From positions 1 through 56,371 of the forward strand of contig JANQKY010000075.1 in the NCBI GenBank assembly GCA_028280885.1: 56,371 nucleotides of DNA, given 5' to 3'. This document shows, one piece after another, positions 1 through 8,168 of this stretch. Source of the DNA: Tepidamorphus sp. (lineage in GTDB: Bacteria > Pseudomonadota > Alphaproteobacteria > Rhizobiales > Tepidamorphaceae). Position numbers and translations under genes: made by a program. The notes under the pieces were generated by a model. The model had not been told where the DNA came from. It worked only from the letters and a program-made list of their open reading frames with translations, and searched no databases. Numbering within the stretch: position 1 is the stretch's first letter; each line of letters begins with the position of its first letter.

Positions 1-69
1 AGCCGTGCTCGTCGGGCGGCGATGTTTTCCGGCTCTCTCGCCGCGCCGTACGGGGCGGCGGAGCGCGTC

Positions 70-234
70 TTACTGCAGGCCGTCGTTAGCCTCGGTAAAC
101 GTGCCGATCAGGCTTTCGCCCACCGTACCGACGATCGTCACGATGGCAACCGAGAGGCCGGCGGCGATCAGGCCGTATTCGATCGCGGTGGCGCCGGACT
201 CGTCACGGGCGAAAGCTTTGAAAAGAGTCTTCAT
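70..234 (-). CDS. flp: Flp/Fap-type pilin (type IVb pilus subunit)
   Basis: A 54-residue prepilin of the Flp/Fap family, the subunit of Tad (tight adherence) pili. A short basic leader is followed by the processing and assembly segment ESGATAIEYGLIAAGLS, with the conserved Glu a few residues after Gly, and then one hydrophobic helix. The ATG at 234 is chosen because AGGAG lies 7 nt upstream; an in-frame start at 252 would add six residues and lacks such a site. The TadE/TadG-like genes on the other side of the intergenic region fit a split tad locus. The secretion ATPase and prepilin peptidase are not in the window. Confidence 0.93.
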   Translation of the reverse strand: MKTLFKAFARDESGATAIEYGLIAAGLSVAIVTIVGTVGESLIGTFTEANDGLQ

Positions 235-776
235 GGTGTCGCTCCTTGTCACATGGTCTTAAGACACATCTTGGTTCCGATGAGCGCTTCAGTTTCTGGC
301 CCTCGAAACTGACAACGACCATACGGATGACCTGTTACGGACACCTTAATCGAATAGTACAAAGTGATGCATATCGGCCGATGCAGCCAACAAAGTAAAC
401 ACTTTACTTCTAAATCAGCATGTAAACTCCCATCATTTTCGCACTATCAGTTTGATTAAAACGCGTTAATTATATACTTTCGCACCAGTTATTATCTGAA
501 TTAGCCCGAAGCGAACGCAGAATACGGATATTATTATTGCAAATTCAGGGATGAAATCGAATGGGCCATCATCTCAACACGCACCATTTGAAACCGATTT
601 TCCCGGCAAAAGACTTGATCCGGTCCCCGTTCACCCTGAGAGGCGGCGGAATTCGACACGGCACGACGGTCCTGAGCGCCGCTGTTGGCAGTTCGTTTAC
701 CAATATCCGGGTAACTGGAGAGCGTTCGAAATTCGCCCCGCGTCAAAGATCGTCCTGAACGAAAGGATCGCCAGCC
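235..776. promoter_or_regulatory. AT-rich divergent regulatory region between flp and the CpaC-like gene
   Basis: There is no convincing gene in these 540 bases; overlapping short frames lack family features. The stretch 300-540 is far richer in A+T than the surroundings, as expected for a strong pilin promoter. It holds a near-palindrome at 368-385 (TGCATATCGGCCGATGCA) and at 456-469 TTAA-N6-TTAA, one base short of the CtrA consensus TTAA-N7-TTAA. CtrA controls pilin genes in Caulobacter; its role here is inference. Confidence 0.45.
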
Positions 777-1250
777 ATGATGCATATAAAGGCCAAGTCG
801 GTCGCGGCGGCCCTTGTCGCCATCATCGGCACGGCCTCCCTCGTTTCGGCTGCCGCGACCAAGGATACGCTCCTCGTCGAGGTCGATCAGGCGAAGATCC
901 TGCACCTGGAGGAGCCGGCGCATACCGTCGTCATCGGCAATCCGGCGATCGCCGACGCGCTGGTCCAGAGTCGCGACATGCTCATCGTCACGGGCAAGAG
1001 CTTCGGCGTCACCAATCTGATCATCCTGGATGCGGATGGTGGCACGGTGGAAGACCTGCTGCTGCATGTCCGGGGAGACGAAAACGGGATCATCACGGTG
1101 CAGCGGGGCCCGGCACGTCAGTCCTATAGCTGCGCGCCCTACTGCGAACGCACGCTCGTCGTCGGCGATACCGCCGAAAGCTACGAAGTGCTCAACACGC
1201 AGATCGAGAGCCGCCTGGGACTGGCCGAAGGGCAGGCAAATCCCCGATAG
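777..1250 (+). CDS. Pilus assembly protein with CpaC N-terminal-type domain
   Basis: A 157-residue exported protein. An N-terminal hydrophobic signal ending near SAAA is followed by a domain matching the N-terminal region of CpaC/RcpA secretins: LLVEVDQAKILHLEEPA, then IGNPAIADALVQSRDMLIVTGKSFGVTN split over two strands. The secretin pore domain is missing, so this is the stand-alone domain found near tad genes in Hyphomicrobiales, probably a periplasmic partner of the pilus channel. Two ATG codons are adjacent at 777; AAAGGA lies about 10 nt upstream. The C-terminal third contains two Cys (CAPYC) that could form a disulfide. Confidence 0.8.
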   Translation: MMHIKAKSVAAALVAIIGTASLVSAAATKDTLLVEVDQAKILHLEEPAHTVVIGNPAIADALVQSRDMLIVTGKSFGVTNLIILDADGGTVEDLLLHVRGDENGIITVQRGPARQSYSCAPYCERTLVVGDTAESYEVLNTQIESRLGLAEGQANPR

Positions 1251-1574
1251 CCGGTCCGCGGGCGCATCGCTGGCATGGCAAGCCCGAACATTCCTTGTAC
1301 CGGGCCTTGTACCGGGCCTTAGTACCGGGCCTTAGTACCGGGCGCCCACGCCGATCGTCCGAGGATCCACCATAGAGCCTTACGGAACGCGTCGCACTTT
1401 ACGCGCCGCCGTGCCGCATCAGCGTTAATGAACCCTTAATCCTCGCGCGTATCTGCCGCCTATCCGCGAAAGCCTTCTGAAAGCCTTTTCTAGTATCCCG
1501 ATTAAGTCGTCTTACCAGTCTCGCCCCGACGCGGTTCGGAAATCAGCGCCTGATGGCCGAGACTGGGGGATGCC
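1251..1574 (+). promoter_or_regulatory. Intergenic region with tandem repeats and a CtrA-type box
   Basis: I see no gene in this 324-base gap. It contains four tandem 12-13-bp units at 1293-1342 and, at 1425-1439, a perfect TTAA-N7-TTAA (TTAATGAACCCTTAA), the full CtrA recognition motif, about 135 bp before the first TadE-like gene. The gap probably holds that gene's promoter. CtrA control of pilus genes is known in alphaproteobacteria; binding here is inferred from the motif alone. Confidence 0.5.
1293..1342. repeat. Four tandem 12-13-bp units
   Basis: Two copies of CCTTGTACCGGG are followed directly by two copies of CCTTAGTACCGGG. The one-base difference between the pairs suggests separate duplications by slippage. 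They lie just after the stop of the CpaC-like gene, outside any convincing coding frame. Confidence 0.85.
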
Positions 1575-2135
1575 TTGAGTTCGGGAGCCGTTCAAATGTT
1601 CTTTCGCGCCGCACGCAATGCTGGGTTGTCCCGTGCGCACCGATTCTCGCGCGATCGGTCCGGATCGACGGTCGTTGAGTTCGCCCTGATCGCATTGCCG
1701 TTCCTCGCCCTGATCTTCGCGATCCTGCAAACCGCGCTGATCTTCTTTTCCACCCAGGTCCTCGACAGCGGCCTGCAGGATGCCGCGCGGCTGATCCGCA
1801 CTGGCCAGGCTCAGCAGCAGAACTTCTCCGCGACCCAGTTCAAGCAGGCCGTCTGCGGCGAAATCCACGGCCTTCTGGATTGCGAAAACGGCCTGGTGAT
1901 CGACGTGCGCACCTGGGACAATTTCGGCAGCGCCGATGTCGGGCTGCCGATCACGGACGGCGAGCTCGACGAAGACTTCATGTTCGATCCGGGCGGGCGG
2001 GGCGACATCGTCGTCGTGCGGGCGTTCTACGAGTGGCCGGTCGTGCTGCCGACCATGAACGCTAATGTCGCCAATCTGAAGAACGGCAGGTTCCTGATTT
2101 CGTCGGCCGCGACCTTCCGCAACGAGCCCTTCTGA
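1575..2135 (+). CDS. TadE/TadG-type pilus assembly protein
   Basis: A 186-residue pseudopilin-like protein of the TadE family. After a basic N-terminus comes the diagnostic RDRSGSTVVEFALIALPFLALI, a processed-pilin-like segment with conserved Glu followed by one membrane helix; the rest is predicted periplasmic with one Cys pair. The start is uncertain. TTG at 1575 has GGGGGA close upstream, while an ATG at 1596 with GGGAG would shorten the protein by seven residues. The next TadE-like gene follows 14 bp later, so the two are probably co-transcribed as minor pilins of the Tad machine. Confidence 0.85.
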   Translation: MSSGAVQMFFRAARNAGLSRAHRFSRDRSGSTVVEFALIALPFLALIFAILQTALIFFSTQVLDSGLQDAARLIRTGQAQQQNFSATQFKQAVCGEIHGLLDCENGLVIDVRTWDNFGSADVGLPITDGELDEDFMFDPGGRGDIVVVRAFYEWPVVLPTMNANVANLKNGRFLISSAATFRNEPF

Positions 2136-2149
2136 GCGAGGATCCCGCA

Positions 2150-2695
2150 ATGAACCGCTTCCCTCGTCCACGCCGCCTGCGCGACCTCCTTGCGGATCGC
2201 AGCGGCCTGTCGGCGATCGAATTCGCCCTGATCCTGCCGTTCATGGTCACGCTCTATCTGGGCGGGACCGAGCTCAGCCACATGATGACGGTCGACCGCA
2301 AGGTGACATCCGCAGCCAGCGCGGTCGGCGACCTGGTCGCCCAGACAGCCGTCGTCAACAGGACCGAAATGGACAATATCTATGATGCCGCCGGGACGAT
2401 CCTCAATCCCTATGACCCCTCGACGCTGACGATGGTCGTGTCCAGCGTGGAGGTGACGAACCGCGGCGACAAGGTGTTGTGGAGCGACGCGCTCCATACC
2501 GCGCCGCGGGCGCGCAACTCGACGGTGGCGCTGCCCGAGGGCGTGCGCATCGAGGGCACCACGCTGATCCTGGCGGAGGTCGAATACACCTATACGCCGA
2601 CGCTCGGCAGTTCGCTCACGGAGCCCCTGCTGCTGCGCGACACGTTCTACATGCGGCCGCGCATCACCGACGAGGTCTGCTGGGACCGGTGCTGA
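2150..2695 (+). CDS. TadE/TadG-type pilus assembly protein (second copy)
   Basis: A 181-residue protein with the same design as its upstream neighbour: basic start, RSGLSAIEFALILPFMVTLY with the conserved Glu, one membrane helix, then a beta-rich periplasmic part ending in a Cys pair (CWDRC). Heterodimers of TadE and TadF/TadG minor pilins are needed for pilus biogenesis in characterised systems, and the adjacent pair here would fit that. The ATG at 2150 is preceded by GAGGA at suitable distance. Confidence 0.85.
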   Translation: MNRFPRPRRLRDLLADRSGLSAIEFALILPFMVTLYLGGTELSHMMTVDRKVTSAASAVGDLVAQTAVVNRTEMDNIYDAAGTILNPYDPSTLTMVVSSVEVTNRGDKVLWSDALHTAPRARNSTVALPEGVRIEGTTLILAEVEYTYTPTLGSSLTEPLLLRDTFYMRPRITDEVCWDRC

Positions 2696-2820
2696 TCGGC
2701 GATCCGATCAGCGATCCGATCGGGGCGACCTGTTTCCCCTTCCAACACTGTTCGGTGGAGGGTATCGCGTCGACCGGTATCGCTTCGGCCGGGCGTTTCG
2801 GCTATTCGTAGCCGGGACGC

Positions 2821-2834
2821 TAGAGCGCGCTCTA
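2821..2834. promoter_or_regulatory. 14-bp perfect palindrome before the next gene
   Basis: TAGAGCGCGCTCTA is a perfect palindrome 16 bp upstream of the TTG start at 2851. Its place between two genes suggests a protein-binding site, but I cannot link it to a regulator. Confidence 0.35.
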
Positions 2835-2850
2835 AACGAAGGTCGGCCAG

Positions 2851-3963
2851 TTGGATCGCTATCTGGACATCTTGAAACGGGCAATCGCCGCCTCCGGCGC
2901 CCGGGACCGTCAATCCCGGCTGGCGGTCTATGTGCGGGTGCGTGCCGAGCTCGACCGCCTCGTCAAGTCGTCCGAGCGCAGCTTCACGGTCAGCGAGCAG
3001 ATCGCCCAGCAAACGGCCCTCGAACAGGCGATCGCCCGCATCGAGGCGGCCTATGCCGAGGCCGAAACCAACGCCGGCAAGGCGGCATCCGGCAGCGGCG
3101 GCGACCGGGGCGGCGACCGGGGCGGCGATCAGGCCGGCCGGCGCAGGCGCAATCCCTTCGCCGCCTTTCGCAACCGGTCCGCCAACCGCAACCGCGACGC
3201 CGGGCAGCAGGGCGACCGACAGCCGGCGGCGCTCCCCCCGCAAGCACACCAGGCGCAAGCACACCAGGCACAATCCGGGCAATCGAAACCGGCGCCGGTC
3301 CGCCCGCCCGATACCGATCCCTGGGACGATGATGCCGATCGCGCAGGCGCAAAACGGCGCACGACACGGCTCGCCATCGTCTTCGGCGTCGCCATCATCA
3401 CGGTGACCGCGCTGGGCGCCGGCCTCTGGATCCTGCTGTCCTCGCTGACCGCGCCATCCGCGCCCGCCTTCGGCAAGATCGCCAACCGTCTGGAAAGCAG
3501 GGGATCGGCGACGCTGTTCAGCGGGGCGGAACCGGACCGGTTCAAGACCAAGGCGCGCAACACGGTGAGCGGACGCGGCAGCGCATTCCATCAGGGGTCG
3601 GTGCACGTTTCCTCGACCCGGAAGACCGCCTCCGACACCGACCCGACCGAGGCGGCCTGGCTGCCGCTGACGGCGCGCATCGGCGAATTGCTCACCGACA
3701 AGACCCTGCGCGTGACGGTGGTCGCGCGGGCGGCCGCCGACGATCCGAGCCCGGAAATGGCGCTGGCCATCGTCGACGGCGACAGCGGCACGACGGGATG
3801 GCGGCGCTTTGCCGTCGACCGGGCCTTCCGGCCCTATACGGTGGAATACGCCTTTCCGCCGCTGCCCGGCTCACGGCCGATCATCGCGGTCTGGGCCGAC
3901 ACGGACGGCGCCGGACGCGGCATCGAGATCAACGAGGTCAGCCTGCTGGTCGCCCCGAACTGA
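2851..3963 (+). CDS. Membrane-anchored protein of unknown function with low-complexity linker
   Basis: I do not recognise a characterised family. The 370 residues divide into a helical, charged N-terminal part (1-75), a low-complexity linker (80-150) with GDRGGDRGGDQ and repeated QAHQA units, one membrane helix at about 173-197, and a C-terminal extracytoplasmic domain of about 170 residues rich in beta-type sequence. The start is TTG at 2851, chosen because the reading begins MDRYLDILKRAI with an amphipathic helix. The stop codon lies inside a 20-bp inverted repeat shared with the convergent gene. Its position after tad genes hints at a cell-envelope role only. Confidence 0.65.
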   Translation: MDRYLDILKRAIAASGARDRQSRLAVYVRVRAELDRLVKSSERSFTVSEQIAQQTALEQAIARIEAAYAEAETNAGKAASGSGGDRGGDRGGDQAGRRRRNPFAAFRNRSANRNRDAGQQGDRQPAALPPQAHQAQAHQAQSGQSKPAPVRPPDTDPWDDDADRAGAKRRTTRLAIVFGVAIITVTALGAGLWILLSSLTAPSAPAFGKIANRLESRGSATLFSGAEPDRFKTKARNTVSGRGSAFHQGSVHVSSTRKTASDTDPTEAAWLPLTARIGELLTDKTLRVTVVARAAADDPSPEMALAIVDGDSGTTGWRRFAVDRAFRPYTVEYAFPPLPGSRPIIAVWADTDGAGRGIEINEVSLLVAPN

Positions 3964-3993
3964 GCAGACGCGCCTGCTCAGTTCGGGGCGACC
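3948..3993. terminator. 20-bp perfect inverted repeat between convergent genes
   Basis: Arms 3948-3967 and 3974-3993 are exact complements separated by ACGCGC. The repeat includes the last codons and stop of the upstream gene and lies 20 bp before the stop of the convergent glycosyltransferase gene. No T-run follows on either strand, so it may act as a bidirectional stem-loop that blocks read-through or protects mRNA ends rather than a classic intrinsic terminator. Confidence 0.6.
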
Positions 3994-4013
3994 GGGCGGA
4001 TCGACCGGTTTCC

Positions 4014-4988
4014 TCACCGCACATAGGACAGCATCACCTCGTCGGAAGCCAGCGCCGCCTCGCCGGCGACGGCCGCCTCGCGGCGCATCTCGGCCGACAG
4101 CGCTCTCGCGTCGCGCAGCCCGCCCCACCAGGGGCCGAGGGCCGACGGCGCGCGCAGGCCAAGATAGACCGGCAGGGCCAGCTCGAACAGATACCAGCGC
4201 CAGCCAAGCCGCCGCCGCATCGCCGGGGTGACGTTCTTCATCCAGATCAGATGGCGGTTTCGAAACAGCCGGCGCTGATAGTCGGGCGGCTTGTCGAGAA
4301 ATCCGCTCGCCCCGCCGGCCGACGCCGAGCCGACATGCCAGGCCCGCGCGTCCGGGCAATAGAGCGCCGTCCAGCCGCGATGCTGCATGCGGAACCACAG
4401 GTCGAGATCCTCGTAGCCGGTGCCGAATCGCTCGTCGTACCAGTAGCCGTGGATCGCGTTCAGATCGTCGAGCATCGCCCGGCGCAGGAGCGGCATGGAG
4501 CCGGACACGCCGAAGGCATAGGTATCGGCCGCAGCCGGCACCCAGCGGCCGCGCAACTCGGGCGAGACGAACAGCGCGCCGGCGCTCGGCCTTGCCACAT
4601 CGGTGCGCACGCCCTCGTCCCAGGCATATTCCGCTCCGCCGACGGCGCCGATATGCGGATCGGCCTCACCCCTAGCAAGCACCGTCCCGACATAGTCGGG
4701 CGGCAGGTAGACGTCGTTGCCGAGCGGCATCATCCAGTCGCCGGCGGCGACCGCGAAGCCGGCATTCATGCCCGCCGCGAAACCGCGGTTTTCCGGCAGC
4801 CGGATCAGCCGGTCGGGCGCGGCATCCGCCAGGCACATGTCCAGGGAACCGTCTTCCGAGCCGTTATCGACGAGAATCACCTCGATGCCGGGAGCCGACT
4901 GCGCACGCGCGGCGCGGTAGCTCTCGACAACCCGTTCGCCGCCGTTCCAGTTCAACAGAACGATGCTGACCGCGGGACCGGATCTCAT
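4014..4988 (-). CDS. Glycosyltransferase family 2 (rhamnosyltransferase-like)
   Basis: A 324-residue GT-A fold enzyme. The N-terminus VSIVLLNWNGGERV, VDNGSEDGS and the later GNDVYLPPD (position of the metal-binding acidic motif) are typical of family 2, as is FGTGYEDLDLWFRMQHRGW near residue 215. Such enzymes add a sugar from a nucleotide donor to a growing glycan at the cytoplasmic membrane. It is transcribed away from cysD, sharing the 224-bp intergenic region, and belongs by content to the glycan locus. Donor and acceptor cannot be told from the sequence; rhamnose is plausible given the rml genes nearby. Confidence 0.85.
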   Translation of the reverse strand: MRSGPAVSIVLLNWNGGERVVESYRAARAQSAPGIEVILVDNGSEDGSLDMCLADAAPDRLIRLPENRGFAAGMNAGFAVAAGDWMMPLGNDVYLPPDYVGTVLARGEADPHIGAVGGAEYAWDEGVRTDVARPSAGALFVSPELRGRWVPAAADTYAFGVSGSMPLLRRAMLDDLNAIHGYWYDERFGTGYEDLDLWFRMQHRGWTALYCPDARAWHVGSASAGGASGFLDKPPDYQRRLFRNRHLIWMKNVTPAMRRRLGWRWYLFELALPVYLGLRAPSALGPWWGGLRDARALSAEMRREAAVAGEAALASDEVMLSYVR

Positions 4989-5212
4989 GGAATCACATTC
5001 CCCTTAACCGTGCGAAACACAGTGTGATTTTGCTGCACTGCACAAGCCTCTTTTCTCCGAGGGAAAGCTTCGCTATAAGGCGCGCACTTCCGCGCGTATT
5101 GCGCCGAACACCTGTTTCCCCGGGACTTGAAGGGCCGAAGACCGAAGCCGATCGAGCATAGCGTCCGGCACCTTCGCCCCACAACGGTCCCATAACGGTA
5201 CAGAAGAGACTC

Positions 5213-6007
5213 ATGAACCATCTCGACGAGCTCGAAGCGCAGAGCATCTATATCTTTCGCGAAGCCTTCAACAAGATTGACAACATCGCCATGCTGTGGA
5301 GTCTCGGCAAGGACTCCAACGTCATGTTGTGGCTGGCGCGCAAGGCCTTTTTCGGCCATGTGCCGTTTCCGGTGATGCATATCGACACGGGCAAGAAGTT
5401 TCCCGAGATGTACGCGTTCCGCGAACGCTATTCCAAGGAGTGGAACCTGAACTTCCTGCGCGAGGAATGCCCGCCGGTCGAGGAGACCGACGAGACGCTG
5501 CCGCCCGCCGCCCGCTCGGCCGCCCGCAAGACGCTCGGCCTGAAAGCCGCTGTCGAGAAGCACAAGTTCAACGCGCTGTTCGCCGGCATCCGCCGCGACG
5601 AGGAAGCGTTGCGCGCCAAGGAGCGCGTGTTCAGCCCGCGCGGCGAGACCGGCCAGTGGGACTATCGCGACCAGCCGCCGGAATTCTGGGACCAGTACAA
5701 GACCGACTTCCCGCCCGGCGTCCATATCCGCGTCCATCCGCTGCTGCACTGGACCGAGATCGACATCTGGCGCTACACCCAGCGCGAGACCATTCCGGTC
5801 ATCCCGCTCTACTTCTCCAACAACGGCAAGCGCTACCGCTCGCTCGGCGACCAGGACATCACCTTCCCGGTCGATTCGCAGGCAACCACCGTCGAGGAGA
5901 TCATCGAGGAGCTGACGGTCACCCGGGTGTCCGAACGCTCCGGCCGGGCGATGGATCACGAGGCCGAGGATTCCTTCGAGCGCCTGCGCGCCGAGGGCTA
6001 CATGTAG
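5213..6007 (+). CDS. cysD: Sulfate adenylyltransferase subunit 2 (CysD/NodP)
   Basis: The ATP-sulfurylase catalytic subunit, making adenosine 5'-phosphosulfate from ATP and sulfate with the GTPase CysN. It has the PP-loop-like SLGKDSNVMLWLARKAF, HIDTGKKFPEMY, the FAGIRRDEEALRAKERVFS segment and the GQWDYRDQPPEFW region. At 264 residues it is shorter than E. coli CysD (about 300), mainly in the region before the C-terminal IIEEL segment, where NGKRYRSLGDQD replaces a longer loop. ATG at 5213 has AGAAGAGA upstream. cysNC follows after 80 bp. The same pair, as nodPQ, supplies PAPS to a sulfotransferase in Sinorhizobium. Confidence 0.94.
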   Translation: MNHLDELEAQSIYIFREAFNKIDNIAMLWSLGKDSNVMLWLARKAFFGHVPFPVMHIDTGKKFPEMYAFRERYSKEWNLNFLREECPPVEETDETLPPAARSAARKTLGLKAAVEKHKFNALFAGIRRDEEALRAKERVFSPRGETGQWDYRDQPPEFWDQYKTDFPPGVHIRVHPLLHWTEIDIWRYTQRETIPVIPLYFSNNGKRYRSLGDQDITFPVDSQATTVEEIIEELTVTRVSERSGRAMDHEAEDSFERLRAEGYM

Positions 6008-6087
6008 GCTTCGAACCGGGGTCCGCACGACCCCGGGCCACACCGCACGCCATTCACCGCAATCCGCATTGTCCCAAAGGTTCCATC

Positions 6088-7998
6088 ATGAACGCTGGTC
6101 CCATCCCGGCAACCGCCGCCTCAACCCGCGCCCTCAACCGGCAGCTCCTGCGCATCGTCATCGTCGGCCATGTCGATCACGGCAAGTCGACCCTGGTCGG
6201 CCGCCTGTTCAACGACACCGGCTCGCTGCCCGAGGGCAAGCTGGAAGCGATCCGCAAGATGTGCGAGCGGCGCGGCATGCCGTTCGAATGGGCGTTCCTG
6301 ATGGACGCGATGCAGGCCGAGCGCGACCAGGGCATCACGATCGATACCTCGCAGATCTGGTTCAAGACCGAGAAGCGCGACTACACGATCATCGACGCGC
6401 CGGGCCACAAGGAATTCCTGAAGAACATGATCACCGGCGCGGCCCAGTCCGATGCCGCCGTCCTGGTGATCGACGCCACCGAAGGCGTTCAGGAGCAGTC
6501 GCGCCGGCACGGCTATCTCCTGCATCTGCTCGGCGTCCGCCAGATCGCGGTCGCCGTCAACAAGATGGACGCGGTCGCCTATCGCGAGGACGTGTTCGCC
6601 GAGATCGAGACCGAATACCGCGCCTATCTCGCCTCGATCGGCGTGACGCCGACCTTCGTCATCCCGGTGTCGGCGCGCGAGGGCGACAACATCGCGCTGC
6701 CGTCGCAGAACATGGACTGGTATAACGGACCGACCGTCGTCGGCTCGCTGGATTCCTTCAACCTGCCGATGGCCCATCTCGACCGGCCGCTGCGCTTCCC
6801 CGTCCAGGACGTCTACAAGTTCGATGATCGCCGCATCATCGCCGGCCGCATCGAATCCGGCCGCCTGCATGTCGGCGACGAACTGATCTTCTCGCCGTCC
6901 AACAAGACGGCGCGCGTCAAGTCGATCGAAACCTGGCCGGAGCCGTCCGATCCCGATGGCAAGCCGGAGACGGTCAGCGCCGGGCAGTGCGTCGGCGTCA
7001 CGCTCGACGAGCAGCTCTTCGTGGAGCGCGGCGACATGGCCTCGCACACCAAGAACCCGCCGGTCGAGACCGAGGTGTTCCGGGCGCGGATCTTCTGGCT
7101 CGGCCGCAGCGCGCTTGAGAAGGGCAAGAGCTACAAGATGAAGCTCGCCACCGGCGAGGCGCGGGTCACGGTGCAGGAGATCGAGCATGTGCTCGATACC
7201 ACCGACCTGTCGTCGAGCACGACGCAGAAGGTCGAGCGCAACCAGGTCGGCGAGGTGGTGCTGCGCTCGCGCCGGCTGCTGGCGCTCGACGAGCACACCC
7301 GCAACGGCCGCACCGGCCGCTTCGTGCTGATCGACGGCTACGACATCGCCGGCGGCGGCATCATCTCGATGGAGGGCTACGCGGACCAGCGCTCGCTCGT
7401 CACCCAGCGCGCCCAGAACATCACCCGCGTCGAACACGGCGTGCCGACCGACGACCGCGAGCGCCAGAACGGCCACAAGGGCGGCGTGCTGTGGTTCACC
7501 GGCCTGTCGGGCGCCGGCAAGTCGACGCTCGCCACCAAGCTGGAGCGGGAACTGTTCGACCGCGGCTACCAGAGCTACGTGCTTGACGGCGACAATATCC
7601 GCTTCGGCCTGAACGCCAATCTCGGCTTCTCGCCGGAAGACCGGGCGGAGAACATCCGCCGCGTCGGCGAGGTCGCAGCCCTGTTCTCGCGTGCCGGCAT
7701 GCTGGCGATCACGGCCTTCATCTCGCCCTACCGCTCCGACCGCGACCGGGCGCGGGTGGCCGCCGGCGAACACTTCCACGAGATCTACATCAAGGCGGAT
7801 CTGGAAACCTGCGAGCAGCGCGACCCCAAGGGCCTGTACCGCAAGGCCCGCAGCGGCGAGATCAAGGAATTCACCGGCATCTCCGCGCCCTATGAGGCGC
7901 CGGAGACCGCCGAGCTCGTCATCGACACCAGCGCGCTTTCCGTCGACGACGCGATTTCCGAGCTGATGGCTTACGTCGACAAGACGTTCCGCAAATAA
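6088..7998 (+). CDS. cysNC: Bifunctional sulfate adenylyltransferase GTPase / APS kinase (CysNC/NodQ)
   Basis: A 636-residue fusion. Residues 1 to about 440 are the EF-Tu-like CysN GTPase (G1 GHVDHGKST at 27-35, G3 DAPGHKEF, G4 NKMD). From about 470 to the end lies APS kinase CysC with Walker A GLSGAGKST and the DGDNIRFGLN substrate segment. It drives APS formation and phosphorylates APS to PAPS, the donor for sulfotransferases. A longer open frame runs upstream through cysD, but the ATG at 6088 matches the family N-terminus. The absence of reductive genes (cysH, cysI) and the two sulfotransferases downstream suggest PAPS for sulfation. Confidence 0.95.
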   Translation: MNAGPIPATAASTRALNRQLLRIVIVGHVDHGKSTLVGRLFNDTGSLPEGKLEAIRKMCERRGMPFEWAFLMDAMQAERDQGITIDTSQIWFKTEKRDYTIIDAPGHKEFLKNMITGAAQSDAAVLVIDATEGVQEQSRRHGYLLHLLGVRQIAVAVNKMDAVAYREDVFAEIETEYRAYLASIGVTPTFVIPVSAREGDNIALPSQNMDWYNGPTVVGSLDSFNLPMAHLDRPLRFPVQDVYKFDDRRIIAGRIESGRLHVGDELIFSPSNKTARVKSIETWPEPSDPDGKPETVSAGQCVGVTLDEQLFVERGDMASHTKNPPVETEVFRARIFWLGRSALEKGKSYKMKLATGEARVTVQEIEHVLDTTDLSSSTTQKVERNQVGEVVLRSRRLLALDEHTRNGRTGRFVLIDGYDIAGGGIISMEGYADQRSLVTQRAQNITRVEHGVPTDDRERQNGHKGGVLWFTGLSGAGKSTLATKLERELFDRGYQSYVLDGDNIRFGLNANLGFSPEDRAENIRRVGEVAALFSRAGMLAITAFISPYRSDRDRARVAAGEHFHEIYIKADLETCEQRDPKGLYRKARSGEIKEFTGISAPYEAPETAELVIDTSALSVDDAISELMAYVDKTFRK

Positions 7999-8010
7999 TT
8001 TGCTAGCGTT

Positions 8011-8036
8011 GGCGACGCGTCGTATGACGCGTCGCC
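8011..8036 (+). terminator. Stem-loop after cysNC
   Basis: GGCGACGCGTC, loop GTAT, then the exact complement: an 11-bp GC-rich stem 12 bp after the cysNC stop. No U-run follows, so either factor-assisted termination or mRNA 3'-end stabilisation is possible. Confidence 0.55.
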
Positions 8037-8168
8037 TGCTACACCAAGACTGGGGGGCGCCTCGTCCGGCGCGCCGCCAACACCCTTGAAGCCTCGGGCG
8101 GCTCCTACCATCGCGGCACGACCCAAGCGGGAACCGTTGTCGTGATCCCGCGGTTTTAAGTCTCGCCC

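Noticed and set aside
561..758. 65-residue plus-strand frame in the flp upstream region
   Set aside because: No ribosome-binding site of note, no family features, and it lies in promoter-like DNA.
534..1067. 177-residue minus-strand frame opposite the CpaC-like gene
   Set aside because: Antisense shadow in GC-rich DNA; Arg/Asp-rich composition and no family features, while the plus frame has a signal peptide and domain motifs.
6121..7779. 552-residue frame opposite cysNC
   Set aside because: Long antisense frame caused by codon bias; cysNC is unambiguous and full length on the other strand.
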